Part shown: piece after piece, positions 42,824 to 51,561 of the stretch
Layout: each line of letters begins with the position of its first letter
Numbering within the stretch: the first letter of the stretch is position 1
Source of the DNA: UBA6623 sp965248235
GTDB taxonomy: Bacteria > Acidobacteriota > Terriglobia > Bryobacterales > UBA6623
Direction: 5' to 3'
Length of the DNA stretch: 64,000 bases
Assembly (NCBI GenBank): GCA_965248235.1
Contig: CBDFIU010000003.1
Location: forward strand, 496,001-560,000
Translations under genes and position numbers: made by a program
The notes under the pieces: generated by a model
Databases searched by the model: none
What the model saw: only the letters and a program-made list of their open reading frames with translations
What the model was told of the DNA's origin: nothing

Positions 42824-44467
42824 ATGCGGATGAGACTTCTCGGTCTGATGTTGATTGGCGGTACGCTGTTGCCGGCGCAGTTTTCCACCTTTCCGGGCGG
42901 TGACTATTTTAAGGCGCAATGGCAGCGACCTCCTCTCGACATTGAAATCGACACCGTGCGGCGTCTGGAAGACTTCCAGATCGACGAGAGCATCAAGCTT
43001 TCCTTGCGCGGTTATATCGAATTGGTGATCGCTAATAATCCCGACATTCAACTGCAAAAGCTGGCGGTGTACGAACAGCAAAACGCCGTCGAGCGCGCCT
43101 TTAGCCCGTTTGACCCGACCTTGGCGGCGGGCTTTAATGCGAATCGCTCGAATAGTCCTTCCACGGGCGTTCTCGACGGGGCCGAAGTGCGCACGAACTT
43201 AAACCAACGCGGCAGTTTGACATTCAGCCAGACGATGGATACGGGGACCACTTATTCGCTTGGATTTACGGGCGTCAAGAATGCCAACAACAGCCAGTTT
43301 ACGAATTTCAATCCGAGCATTACCCACAACTTGGATTTCGAGATCACGCAGCCGCTGCTGCGCGGCCGCGGCCGCTTCGTTAACCGCGTGCCGATTCTCA
43401 TTGCGCGCTCGCGGCTCGATCTGACGGGCGAGCAGGTCCGCGAGCGCGTGCTGGCTCTGATCGCCCAAGCGGAAAACTCCTACTGGGACGTGATCGATCA
43501 ACGCGAATCGTTGCGTGTGAGGGAAAACAATCTCGAACTGGCCCGGGCATTTCTCGAACGCTCTCGGCGGGAATTGGAACTGGGCGCGATCTCGCCTCTC
43601 GACATCTACCAACCAGAGCAGCAATACGCCACCGCGCAAGTCGCGGTGACGCAATTTCGATACAGCTTGCAACAGGCCGAGGATGTCGCGCGGCGTTGGA
43701 TCGGCGCCGATCTCGACCCCCGCTTCCGGCAAGTGCCGCTGGTGCTGACCGAAACCGCCTCGCCGCCGGATCAAATGCCGACCTATCATCCGGAGGAAAC
43801 CGTCGCCAAGGCGCTCGAGATGCGGCCCGAGTTGGCGCAAAGCCGCTACTCGCTCGACATTGACGACGTCGACATTCGCGCGGCGACGAACGAGATGAGG
43901 CCCGATCTGACGTTGACCGCCAACTATAGCTCGCAAGGCAGGGGAGGGAACTTTTTCGAGCGCACGCTTTTCGGCGATGCGCCGACGACGTTCATCCCCG
44001 GGGGGTATCGAGACGCGTTGGATCAACTATTCGGCTTCAACTTCCCGACGTATTCGTTTGGGTTGCAGCTTCAACTGCCCGTGCGCAATCGGCGGGCGGC
44101 GGCGGATTTAGCGGACGCGCAAATTCGAAAGAGGCGCGACTTGTATACGCTGCGAAGCATCGAGCAGCAGGTGCGGCTGGAGGCGCTCAACGCCGTCGCC
44201 GGAGTGGAGCAGAGCAAGGCGGCGATTCATCAAGCGGGCGTGGCTCGCGATTTCGCCCAAAAGCGTCTCGACGCCGAGCAAAAAAAGTACGATCTGGGCG
44301 TGACGACGGCTTTTCTTGTGCTCGACGCCCAGGATGATCTGGTGCAAGCCGAGGCCGATTTGCTGGCGCAGTCCATTGCGTATCGACGTAGCGTTGTGCG
44401 GCTGTTGCAAGCCACCGGAGAGTTGCTTGAAACGCGCGGCGTCGTGCTCACCTATGACGCCCCGTGA
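42824..44467 (+). CDS. TolC-family outer-membrane efflux protein
   Basis: This 547-residue outer-membrane factor has a signal-like start (MRLLGLMLIGGTLLPAQF) and two structurally repeated TolC halves. Examples are LELVIANNPDIQLQKLAVYE-type helices, QAENSYWDVIDQRESLRVRE, and the second half with AEQKKYDLGVTTAFLVLDAQ and YRRSVVRLLQATGELLETRG. It should form the outer exit duct for the exporter encoded upstream. It begins 63 bp after the permease stop, with AAGGAAACG as ribosome site, and closes the cluster. Confidence 0.9.
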   Translation: MRMRLLGLMLIGGTLLPAQFSTFPGGDYFKAQWQRPPLDIEIDTVRRLEDFQIDESIKLSLRGYIELVIANNPDIQLQKLAVYEQQNAVERAFSPFDPTLAAGFNANRSNSPSTGVLDGAEVRTNLNQRGSLTFSQTMDTGTTYSLGFTGVKNANNSQFTNFNPSITHNLDFEITQPLLRGRGRFVNRVPILIARSRLDLTGEQVRERVLALIAQAENSYWDVIDQRESLRVRENNLELARAFLERSRRELELGAISPLDIYQPEQQYATAQVAVTQFRYSLQQAEDVARRWIGADLDPRFRQVPLVLTETASPPDQMPTYHPEETVAKALEMRPELAQSRYSLDIDDVDIRAATNEMRPDLTLTANYSSQGRGGNFFERTLFGDAPTTFIPGGYRDALDQLFGFNFPTYSFGLQLQLPVRNRRAAADLADAQIRKRRDLYTLRSIEQQVRLEALNAVAGVEQSKAAIHQAGVARDFAQKRLDAEQKKYDLGVTTAFLVLDAQDDLVQAEADLLAQSIAYRRSVVRLLQATGELLETRGVVLTYDAP

Positions 44468-44645
44468 GGCGGTCGAAGCGCATGAAGACATGGCGGCGGG
44501 AGCGCCGTCACGGTAGGCTTGGAGACACGGGCCCGTGTTGCCCGGCGGGAGCCGATGCCGGCAGGATGAAACGAACCCGCCGCGGCTTGGAAGCAGCCGC
44601 TATTTTTTCGCGGCCGCTGGGGGCCCGAATACTCTTTCCCCGATC

Positions 44646-45887
44646 ATGCTGACTCGACGCCAATGGGCCTTGCTCTCGGCCGGCACGGCCGCCGGACTGG
44701 CGGCCTGTTCCCAACCCGAAAACCCCACTTCGCCCGATCAGAGCACGGAAGAACCTACGGCGGCGGGCGGCGACGTCTTGGCGCGCTCGATTGTGCTCGA
44801 TTTGCATTGCGACACGCCGATGCGACTGGTCGAGGAAAAGCTCGATCTCGGCCGCCGCCATGAGAGCGGCGAACTCGACATCCCTCGCATGCGGCAAGGT
44901 GGCGTTACCGGCGTTTTCTTTTCGATCTACACCGGAGCAACCGACAAGACACCTCTCGAAGCCGTCAAGAAGGCCATCGAAATTATCGATGCCGTCGTCG
45001 AGGAAGTTCGCCGCCACCCCGATGACCTGATCCTCGCGGTTTCGTCGGAAGAAATCGTCGCCGCCAAACAGGCCGGGAAAATCGCGATCTTGATGGGCGT
45101 CGAGGGCGGGCACATGATCGACTCGAGCCTCGAGGTGCTGCGGAATCTCTATCGCCTGGGGGCCCGCTATTTGACCTTGACGCACAGTGCATCGACGGGT
45201 TGGGCGGATTCCTCGGGGGGTTCGGGGGGACTTACCGATTTCGGCAAAGGCGTCGTCGGTGAGATGAATCGGCTGGGGATGATGGTCGATATCTCCCATA
45301 CCTCCGATAAGACGTTCTTTGATGCGGTGGAGACGTCGAAGGCCCCGATCATTGCCTCGCACTCTTCCTGCCGGGCGCTGGCCGGACATGCACGCAATAT
45401 GACGGACGAGATGCTCCAGGCGCTGGCCGCCGGCGGCGGCGTCATGCATATCAACTACTACAACGCTTTTCTCGACGACGAAAACAACCGCCGGGAAAAC
45501 ACGCTCGCCGATCTCGAAAAGAAACGCGACGCGATCCGCCAACGCTTTGCCGGTGACCAGCAACGCCTGGCCGCCGAACTGCGTCAAGTTGACGGACAGC
45601 AAGTTGAACGCATTGGACGTGTCCCGCTCGGCAAGCTGCTCGACCATTTCGAACATGCCGTGAAAGTCGCCGGCGTCGACCACGTCGGCATGGGGTCGGA
45701 CTTTGACGGCGTGCGCGGCCAACTTCCCGAGGGCATGGAGGATATCTCGAAGATTCCGAACCTTGTCGCCGGGCTTTCCGAACGTGGTTTCTCTGATTCG
45801 GATATCGGGAAGATCTTGGGCGGCAACAGTCTTCGGGTGATGCGCCAAGTGGAAGCCCTCGCGGGTGAGAAGAACGCCTCGCTATGA
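44646..45887 (+). CDS. Membrane dipeptidase (peptidase M19), lipoprotein
   Basis: This 413-residue zinc dipeptidase of the renal-dipeptidase family has a lipoprotein-like signal (LLSAGTAAGLAACSQ; Cys at 20). The metal-binding pattern is clear: IVLDLHCDTPMRL (HxD), ILMGVEGGHMID (bridging Glu), APIIASHSSCRAL (His) and VGMGSDFDGV. It cleaves dipeptides, including some with D-amino acids, at the cell surface. The start at 44646 is chosen for the signal peptide. Its last 4 bp overlap the next gene (ATGA), coupling the two. Confidence 0.9.
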   Translation: MLTRRQWALLSAGTAAGLAACSQPENPTSPDQSTEEPTAAGGDVLARSIVLDLHCDTPMRLVEEKLDLGRRHESGELDIPRMRQGGVTGVFFSIYTGATDKTPLEAVKKAIEIIDAVVEEVRRHPDDLILAVSSEEIVAAKQAGKIAILMGVEGGHMIDSSLEVLRNLYRLGARYLTLTHSASTGWADSSGGSGGLTDFGKGVVGEMNRLGMMVDISHTSDKTFFDAVETSKAPIIASHSSCRALAGHARNMTDEMLQALAAGGGVMHINYYNAFLDDENNRRENTLADLEKKRDAIRQRFAGDQQRLAAELRQVDGQQVERIGRVPLGKLLDHFEHAVKVAGVDHVGMGSDFDGVRGQLPEGMEDISKIPNLVAGLSERGFSDSDIGKILGGNSLRVMRQVEALAGEKNASL

Positions 45888-46420
45888 GTCCTGTTTTCTA
45901 TCGAGAAGGTCGTTTGACCGCCCCTCCGCGCCGTTTCGACGCGACCATGGCGGCGGGCGCGGTGATTGTCGTTCTAGGTGTCTTGCTCACGCTCGACACT
46001 TTGGAGATTTTCGACATTTCGGAAGCTCGCCGCTTCTGGCCGATGATCCTCGTGGCGCTGGGCGTGGGGCGTATTGCCGAGGGACGCGGGCGCCGACGTT
46101 CTTTCGGCTTACTGTTGGTCGGGTTGGGCGGCGCTTTTCAATTGCAACAGTTCGGGCTGTTGGCGGTTGAATGGAGCGATCTGGGCCGGTGGTGGCCGCT
46201 TTTGACGGTCTTGGCGCTGTATGCGCTGTTCGATTTTCAATGGCGCGGGCGGGGTTTGCTCTTTCTTGGCTTGCTTGCGGCGGGCGTTTATTTGCAACTG
46301 AGCGAGCTTGGGCTGATCGACTTTCCGATTCAGCGGCTTTGGCCGCTGGGTCTCGTGATGTTTGGTTTGCATATTATCTTGCGGCGAAGGAAGGGTCGGC
46401 GGCGGCAGGGCGCGTCCTGA
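45884..46420 (+). CDS. LiaF-like/DUF5668 transmembrane protein
   Basis: This 178-residue protein has six predicted hydrophobic segments arranged in pairs (AAGAVIVVLGVLLTLDTLEI, RRFWPMILVALGVGRIAEGR, GLLLVGLGGAFQLQQFGLLA, RWWPLLTVLALYALF, LLFLGLLAAGVYLQLSELGL, RLWPLGLVMFGLHIILRRR). The repeated 'WP(L/M)' motif is typical of LiaF/DUF5668 proteins, which modulate envelope-stress signalling. There is no cytosolic C-terminal domain. It is translationally coupled to the dipeptidase. The 200 bp after it contain nothing recognisable. Confidence 0.75.
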   Translation: MSPVFYREGRLTAPPRRFDATMAAGAVIVVLGVLLTLDTLEIFDISEARRFWPMILVALGVGRIAEGRGRRRSFGLLLVGLGGAFQLQQFGLLAVEWSDLGRWWPLLTVLALYALFDFQWRGRGLLFLGLLAAGVYLQLSELGLIDFPIQRLWPLGLVMFGLHIILRRRKGRRRQGAS

Positions 46421-46621
46421 GGGTGGACCTCGGGTGTTCAGTGAACCCACCAAAGAAGGGACAGGCCGGCGTTCGCCGCAAAAGGCTTGCCCTTCAAAAA
46501 CAAGGTCGTAATCTGCTCCGGCCTTTCCGCGAGAAGGGCAGACCCGATAAATTGACATGAACGCGCGGGTCCCGCGGTCAGCAGGCCTCGCGTTCCCTAA
46601 TCGTTCCCGGACGCAGCCGCA

Positions 46622-48247
46622 ATGGAGACAACGGACCCCTACTCGAGAAGGGCCGGCGAAGGCAGCGAGCCGCCTACTGGATTTCGGGCCACGTTGCGCC
46701 AACTTGGGCCGGGTATGATCATCGTCGGCTCGGTCGTTGGGTCGGGCGAATTAATTGTGACTACCAAGTTAGGCGCCGTCGCCGGCTTTGTCTTGCTCTG
46801 GTTCGTCTTGCTTTCCTGTTTTGTCAAAGTCGTCGTTCAGGCCGAGTTGGCACGGCACACGATAGCGAGCGGCCGAACATTCTTGCGGGTTTTCAACACC
46901 CTGCCCGGCCCGGCGGCGCCCCGGCCCGCTTGGCTGACTTTGCCTTGGATGGCCGTGTTGGTGCTTGCCTGTGTCGCGGCGGTGGCGATCTTCGTGCGAC
47001 TGGACGAGAGATCGCAAACGACGCCCGCGGCTTTACTGCTGTGTGGCGCCGTCGTCCTCGTCTGCGCGGCAACCGCTTGGATTGCCAAGGGGCGAAGAAC
47101 CGGCGCGCGAAACGCCGCTTCCCAACAACCCGCCTTACTCATGAACTGGTTCACGTGGCTTTGGCTGGCCTCAACGCTTCTTGTGTTCGTCAATGCCGGT
47201 GCGATTCTAGGCGGCACCGGACAAGTACTCGAAATGGCTTTTCCAGGCGTTCTCGATGAGGGTGGGGCCCGCTATTGGTCGATCCTCATTGCGATTCTGT
47301 GTGGCGCGTTGCTGCTCGGCGGGACGTACGGATCCTTGGAAAAGCTCCTGATCGTGCTGGTCGCCGTGTTCACCGTGCTGACGGTGGCCTGCACCGTGCT
47401 GTTGCAGTGGACCGGGTTTGCGGTCGGCTGGTCGGACCTTGCTCAGGGTCTTTCTCTGAATGTGCCGGGCGAGATATCGACGCCGCTCGTGCTCACCGCT
47501 CTCGCCATGTATGCCGGCACCGGCGTCGCATTTGGCGAGATGTGGAACTACACCTATTGGTGCTTGGAAAAAGGCTACGCCCGCAACGCCGGGCCTCCCG
47601 AACCAGGCAACGATTGGCCGAGACGCGCCAAGGGGTGGATTCGGGTCATGTACACCGACGTCGGGTTGACGATGGTTGTCTACACCGTCAGCACGGTCTG
47701 TTTCTATCTCTTGGGGGCCGCCATCCTCTATGCGAATCAGCTTAATCCCGACGGGCGGGACACGATTGTAACGCTCAGCTCGATGTACACGGAAAGCTTC
47801 GGAGATTGGGCGGCGACCTTGTTTCTCGTTGGGTCGTTTTTCGTCCTTTTCACGACCGTGTTGTCGGGGGCCGCGGCGAACAGTCGCCTCCTCGCCGACG
47901 CACTCGGCATCATCGGCATCATCGACGAGTCCGACTATGCGGCACGGTTACGCTTCATCCGCGTTTTCGTGGTCGTCTCGCTGGCGGCATACTCAATCGC
48001 ATACTGGTTGTTCGAGAATCCGCCCCAGATGCTGCTCATTACCAGCAGTTTGATCGCGGCGGTAATGTACCCGGTCTTGGGGCTGGGCACGCTCTATCTT
48101 CGGTATCGAAGAGTCGATCCGCGGATTGCCCCCGGCTCGCTGACAACGGGATGGTTGTGGATTTGCGCGATCGCCCTGGCCGTCATCTCACCCGCCGGCA
48201 TCCTTATCGTGCTGGCTATCAACTCCGGCTGGGTCAGCTTCGGGTGA
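46622..48247 (+). CDS. Nramp-related divalent metal transporter
   Basis: This 541-residue transporter has about eleven helices. The first-helix motif is GPGMIIVGSVVGSGELIVTT, where the classic DPGN metal-binding motif of Nramp is replaced by GSGEL, as in a divergent branch of the superfamily. Other landmarks are KVVVQAELARHTIASGRTFL, ALAMYAGTGVAFGEMWNYTY and GSFFVLFTTVLSGAAANSRL. A non-conserved hydrophobic insertion lies between helices 3 and 4 (about residues 95-160). Because the metal site is changed, the substrate may not be Mn2+ or Fe2+. It converges with the dehydratase gene at 48271. Confidence 0.82.
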   Translation: METTDPYSRRAGEGSEPPTGFRATLRQLGPGMIIVGSVVGSGELIVTTKLGAVAGFVLLWFVLLSCFVKVVVQAELARHTIASGRTFLRVFNTLPGPAAPRPAWLTLPWMAVLVLACVAAVAIFVRLDERSQTTPAALLLCGAVVLVCAATAWIAKGRRTGARNAASQQPALLMNWFTWLWLASTLLVFVNAGAILGGTGQVLEMAFPGVLDEGGARYWSILIAILCGALLLGGTYGSLEKLLIVLVAVFTVLTVACTVLLQWTGFAVGWSDLAQGLSLNVPGEISTPLVLTALAMYAGTGVAFGEMWNYTYWCLEKGYARNAGPPEPGNDWPRRAKGWIRVMYTDVGLTMVVYTVSTVCFYLLGAAILYANQLNPDGRDTIVTLSSMYTESFGDWAATLFLVGSFFVLFTTVLSGAAANSRLLADALGIIGIIDESDYAARLRFIRVFVVVSLAAYSIAYWLFENPPQMLLITSSLIAAVMYPVLGLGTLYLRYRRVDPRIAPGSLTTGWLWICAIALAVISPAGILIVLAINSGWVSFG

Positions 48248-48270
48248 CGACGTTGTTTCGCGCCCGCCCC

Positions 48271-49287
48271 TCACGCTTCAACAGCGGCAATGAGCGCCTG
48301 GATATAGCCGACGGTCCACGCCCGTCCACGCTCGCACCATTCGGCGTCGTCGACCATCCGAGGCACATGGTCGGGGAGCAAGAAGCCGTGGAACCCTACT
48401 TGTTTGAGCGTTCGAATCGTCTCCACCGGATCGCAGTTGCCGTCACCGAGATAGCATTCCGTGAAGTCGTCTACCGCGCCCTGGACGTCTCGAAAATGGA
48501 CATAAAAGATCTTGTTCCGTTCCCCAAAGTAGCGGATAGCGTCGGTGACGCCGGCTCCGCCTTTCATCTCCGACCAACAGCCATGGCAAAAGTCCAGACC
48601 GTGCATCGGGCTGTCAAATGTTTCCATCGCGCGGCGGAAGTTCTCAAAGTTGCGGAACACGCGACCCACGCCTCCCAACGACGGAACGGGAGGGTCGTCG
48701 GGATGCAAGGCCAGCCGCAGACCAAGCTCTTCACAAACCGGGAGAATGCGCTCCAGATACCAGCAATAGTTCTCCCAGATCTCTTGTTCGGAATACTCCC
48801 GCTCGACTTCAATGCTGCCCCAGCTTCCGAAGGGTGCCTGGTCGGCTGTTTGCGGCGCCCGGGCCGTTTCGTAATGGAACGCCGTCGCGGCCGCGCCTCC
48901 GCGCACCGGAGTATCTTGAGACGTCCGCCACACACCCGTCGGCATGAAAGCGTACCCGAGCAGGGGGATGCCGGCGCGCGCGATGTTTCGAGCCGTGTAG
49001 ATCATGTTCTCCAGCTGCTTTTCGCGGCCGTCCTCGCCCAGCATGATCCGGTCGTAGAACTTCACCGGCACATTTTCGATGGCGACCAATCGTAGTTGCG
49101 CCTCGGTTGCCTGCCGCGCCAGATGGGCCAGATCCTCGTATTCCCAGCGCTCTTCCCCGGGCAGAACCGGCGCGTTCAATTGGAAGTCATCGCAGCCGCA
49201 TTGCTTAATGAACCGCAGCCGCGAGGTCGTTATTTGCTGGAACTGCCCCAGGCCGACGCGCATGGGAAGATCTTCAAGGTTGATCAT
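48271..49287 (-). CDS. Mannonate dehydratase-like TIM-barrel protein (UxuA-type)
   Basis: This 338-residue TIM-barrel protein matches mannonate dehydratase in its metal and substrate motifs: LRLALHPDDPPVPSLGGVGR, GLDFCHGCWSEM, KIFYVHFRDVQGAVDDFTEC and GFHGFLLPDHVPRM. The enzyme converts D-mannonate to 2-keto-3-deoxygluconate in hexuronate breakdown. The sequence is somewhat shorter than UxuA, and members of this branch may act on other acid sugars. The ATG at 49287 gives a full barrel start (DLPMRVGLGQF). No other hexuronate gene is close. Confidence 0.78.
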   Translation of the reverse strand: MINLEDLPMRVGLGQFQQITTSRLRFIKQCGCDDFQLNAPVLPGEERWEYEDLAHLARQATEAQLRLVAIENVPVKFYDRIMLGEDGREKQLENMIYTARNIARAGIPLLGYAFMPTGVWRTSQDTPVRGGAAATAFHYETARAPQTADQAPFGSWGSIEVEREYSEQEIWENYCWYLERILPVCEELGLRLALHPDDPPVPSLGGVGRVFRNFENFRRAMETFDSPMHGLDFCHGCWSEMKGGAGVTDAIRYFGERNKIFYVHFRDVQGAVDDFTECYLGDGNCDPVETIRTLKQVGFHGFLLPDHVPRMVDDAEWCERGRAWTVGYIQALIAAVEA

Positions 49288-49433
49288 GGCGGCTTCTGAT
49301 TCGCACCACGCGAATGGTGTGCGTTCGAATCAATATAGCCGAATCAAGGTCACCGCCGGCATCGAATGGAGAGGAGGATGAGGGGACGTTCGACATCCGA
49401 GGAGGTTCCGGCGTATTCGAGCGGGCCGACGAT

Positions 49434-49490
49434 TTTCGTTGCCGATGGTGGTTGCTAATAGGGAGGTCCGTCGAGCGACAATCGAATGTA
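49434..49490 (+). repeat. Degenerate dispersed repeat shared with 58234-58290
   Basis: The string ATAGGGAGGTCCGTCGAGCG and flanking bases (GTTGCCGATGGTGG before, AATCGAA after) recur with about 85 percent identity at 58234-58290, upstream of the PQQ dehydrogenase. Nothing else is recognised in 49288-49671. Confidence 0.5.
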
Positions 49491-49769
49491 TGGCGGTCGG
49501 CCTCTTCGCCGCAAAAGCTGAACCCAGCGACCACCCGGCCCGCAAGATCTGGGCCGTGGTCGGGGGACTCAATCTCAAGGGCTTCGAACAAGAAACGCCC
49601 TCCGCCACCACGGGCTTGGCGTGATATCTCTCAGTGAGGTCAGATTACCACAGTTGCCTGCCTGTTTTAATGCATAGGTGAGCCGGCGAAGAGGTCCTCT
49701 GAGAGGGATAAAAAGCTAAGCGCAGCCGCCCAAGGCGGCACCTTAGAACCCGAACTCAGGAGGACTGAA

Positions 49770-50736
49770 ATGCACTTATCGGACTCGACGTCCACAAGCA
49801 AAGCGTCAGCTACTGCACCAAGACCGCCGCCGGGGAGTTGGTCGAGGAAGGTCGCATCGACGCCACCCGCGAAGCGCTCGCAAGTTGGGCCCAAACGCAA
49901 CCGCCCTGGCGCGGGGCGATGGAAGCCACCTTGTTCAGCGGCTGGATCCACGACACGCTCGCGCCCTACGCCGACGACCTCGCCGTCGGACACCCCGCCG
50001 CCATGGAAGCCATCACGCGGGCCAAAAAGAAAAGCGATCGCCTCGATTCCGACAAGCTCGCCGACCTATGCCGCGTCAACCTGCTGCCGCGCGTGTGGAT
50101 GCCGCCGCGCGAGCTGCGCGAATTGCGCCGCCTGCTGCGCTTTCGCCGACGCCTGGTCGAACAAGCGACCTGGTCGAAGAACCGCATCGCGACCTTGATG
50201 ATGGAAATCGGCGAGCCCTACGCCAAGTCCAAACTGCACGGCAAACGCTACTTCTACCGCTTTCTCGATGAGCATCCTGTTGGCACCGTCTGGAGGATTC
50301 CGCCGAGCTCGCCCGGCTTGTCGAGAAACGCCTGCTCGAGCATCCGCTGTTGTGCGAGCGTGTGGCGAGGTTGCAAACGATCCCGGGCGTCGGGGCGATC
50401 ACGGCGCTCACGTGGGCGGTCGAGATCGGCGACCCGCGGCGCTTTCGCTCGCTCGATCGCGCGGTGAGCTACTGCGGGCTCTGCGCGCGGCTCAACGAAT
50501 CGGCGGGCAAGAGCAAACGCGGCCCGCTGTCGAAGCAACGCAACCCGCATCTGCAACACGTGCTGATCGAAGCCGCCAAGCTTGCGCCGCGCTGGAACGA
50601 GCCGTTGGCCGGGTTGTATCAAAGCGAACTCGAGCGCGGACATCGCAATCGCGCGACGATTCGCGTGGCCCGCAAGCTGGTGGCGATGCTGCTCGCCATC
50701 GACCGCCGCCAAAGCGGCTACGAAGCGCGAGACTAG
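49770..50736 (+). pseudogene. IS110-family transposase (type B copy A), frameshifted and internally deleted
   Basis: Compared with the intact copy B, one base is missing in codon 3-4 (MHYIGLD is destroyed), and about 30 bp are lost near 50270 where copy B reads DDLKASETDLLLLAASRDR. Remaining pieces contain LASWAQTQPPWRGAMEATLF, KSDRLDSDKLADLCRVNLLP and VARLQTIPGVGAITALTWAV. The copy cannot make a functional recombinase, but the noncoding end is preserved. Confidence 0.88.
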
Positions 50737-51042
50737 CGACGTAGCGATGCGCTGAACGACTTTCCGCCGGGCCTCGGCGTTCGGTGACTCCGTAACGGCT
50801 CCGCCGCGGCGGCGCCCGAGACGGCATGGTGACTGTTTCGAGGCCGGCGGAATCGACTTTGTTGGACCCGAACTGAATCTTCCGCGACGGCGCGCCTTGG
50901 CGTGCCCGAGGCGGCTCATGGATGTCTGGTCGTGCCCGAGGCGGGCGGTGATCGAAGTGAATGCGATTCGGTGACGGGAGTTCGTAGGCGTGGCAAGACG
51001 CCACCAATCACGCGGACTCTGATCCGCCAACGCCGGACCTGC

Positions 51043-51208
51043 GTCGGGTGACGAGGGCCGTCCATCGCCCTCGAAAATCTTCCAATAAGCGGCTGAGCGG
51101 AACCCGTCAAGGGTTCGCTTCGCCGCTGCGCGCCCTTGACTGAACCCGCTCAGCCGCCCAACCCCCCCTAATACGAGGGCGATGGACTCCGAGCGTCGCT
51201 CACCCGAC
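51043..51208. repeat. Four-tier nested palindrome in the 3' end of IS110 type B
   Basis: Arms from outside to inside are GTCGGGTGA/TCACCCGAC (51043, 51200), GTCCATCGCCCTCG/CGAGGGCGATGGAC (51060, 51174), GCGGCTGAGCGG/CCGCTCAGCCGC (51089, 51146) and GTCAAGGG/CCCTTGAC (51106, 51133). The head is the AGCGGCGAAGCG module. The same structure is in copy B at about 55734-55900. It is a strong candidate for a structured RNA or single-strand DNA signal. Confidence 0.7.
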
Positions 51209-51317
51209 CCGAATCGAGAGCGACGATTGCTTCGCCCTTTCTCCATCACCCATCCCTCACCAACAGCGGGCTGACTGCGTCCACCCCTTGCGGACACTTG
51301 ACAGATACCTATCATGG

Positions 51318-51386
51318 ATGTCACCGATCTCCGGGTCACCGATCTCCGACCGTCACCGATCTCCGACCGATCTCCCCGGAGACGCA
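51318..51386 (+). repeat. Short tandem repeats of a target-like sequence
   Basis: GTCACCGATCTCCG occurs three times plus a partial fourth (GACCGATCTCC) within 70 bp, directly at the right edge of IS110 copy A. The same GTCACCGATCTCC is the flank of copy B inside the molybdenum-hydroxylase gene. Confidence 0.65.
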
Positions 51387-51420
51387 TCCTTTCCCCGTAG
51401 AATGAGTAGCCTAGCGCGCA

Positions 51421-51475
51421 TGGCCTCGTAGGGAAAAAGCTTGGTTTCCGTGGGCAAACGGCATCCGCTAGGCTA
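51421..51475 (+). repeat. Left flanking repeat of the hydrolase gene, with inverted ends
   Basis: A segment with AAAAAGCTTGGTTTCCG and GCATCCGCTAGG recurs in diverged form at 52649-52703 on the other side of the hydrolase gene. Around the left copy, TAGCCTAGCG (51409) and CGCTAGGCTA (51467) form a 10-bp inverted repeat. Confidence 0.55.
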
Positions 51476-51561
51476 AGAGCCCACGAATCCAATGATCCTC
51501 GCAGGGCCAGGCGTATGATCGCCGAGTTGGTGATGGGTCGAAACGATTGAGTGTCGAAAAA

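Larger units (their letters stand above)
49672..51320 (+). mobile_element. IS110-family element type B, copy A (decayed)
   Basis: It starts at CTGTTTTAATGCATAGGTG, as do copies B and C, and ends near GACAGATACCTATCATGG. It carries a broken transposase (49770-50736) and a 583-bp noncoding 3' region that is nearly identical in copy B. It is inverted relative to copy B at 55621-57312. Exact ends cannot be fixed because the right flank shares bases with the flank of copy B. Confidence 0.8.

Noticed and set aside
40352..43081. A very long open frame (909 codons) on the minus strand
   Set aside because: It lies opposite the adaptor, permease and TolC genes, which have clear family motifs; GC-rich DNA often gives such antisense frames.
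51409..51476. Integron attC site
   Set aside because: The hairpin lacks the GTTRRRY/RYYYAAC core pairs and no integrase is present; reported only as a flanking hairpin repeat.
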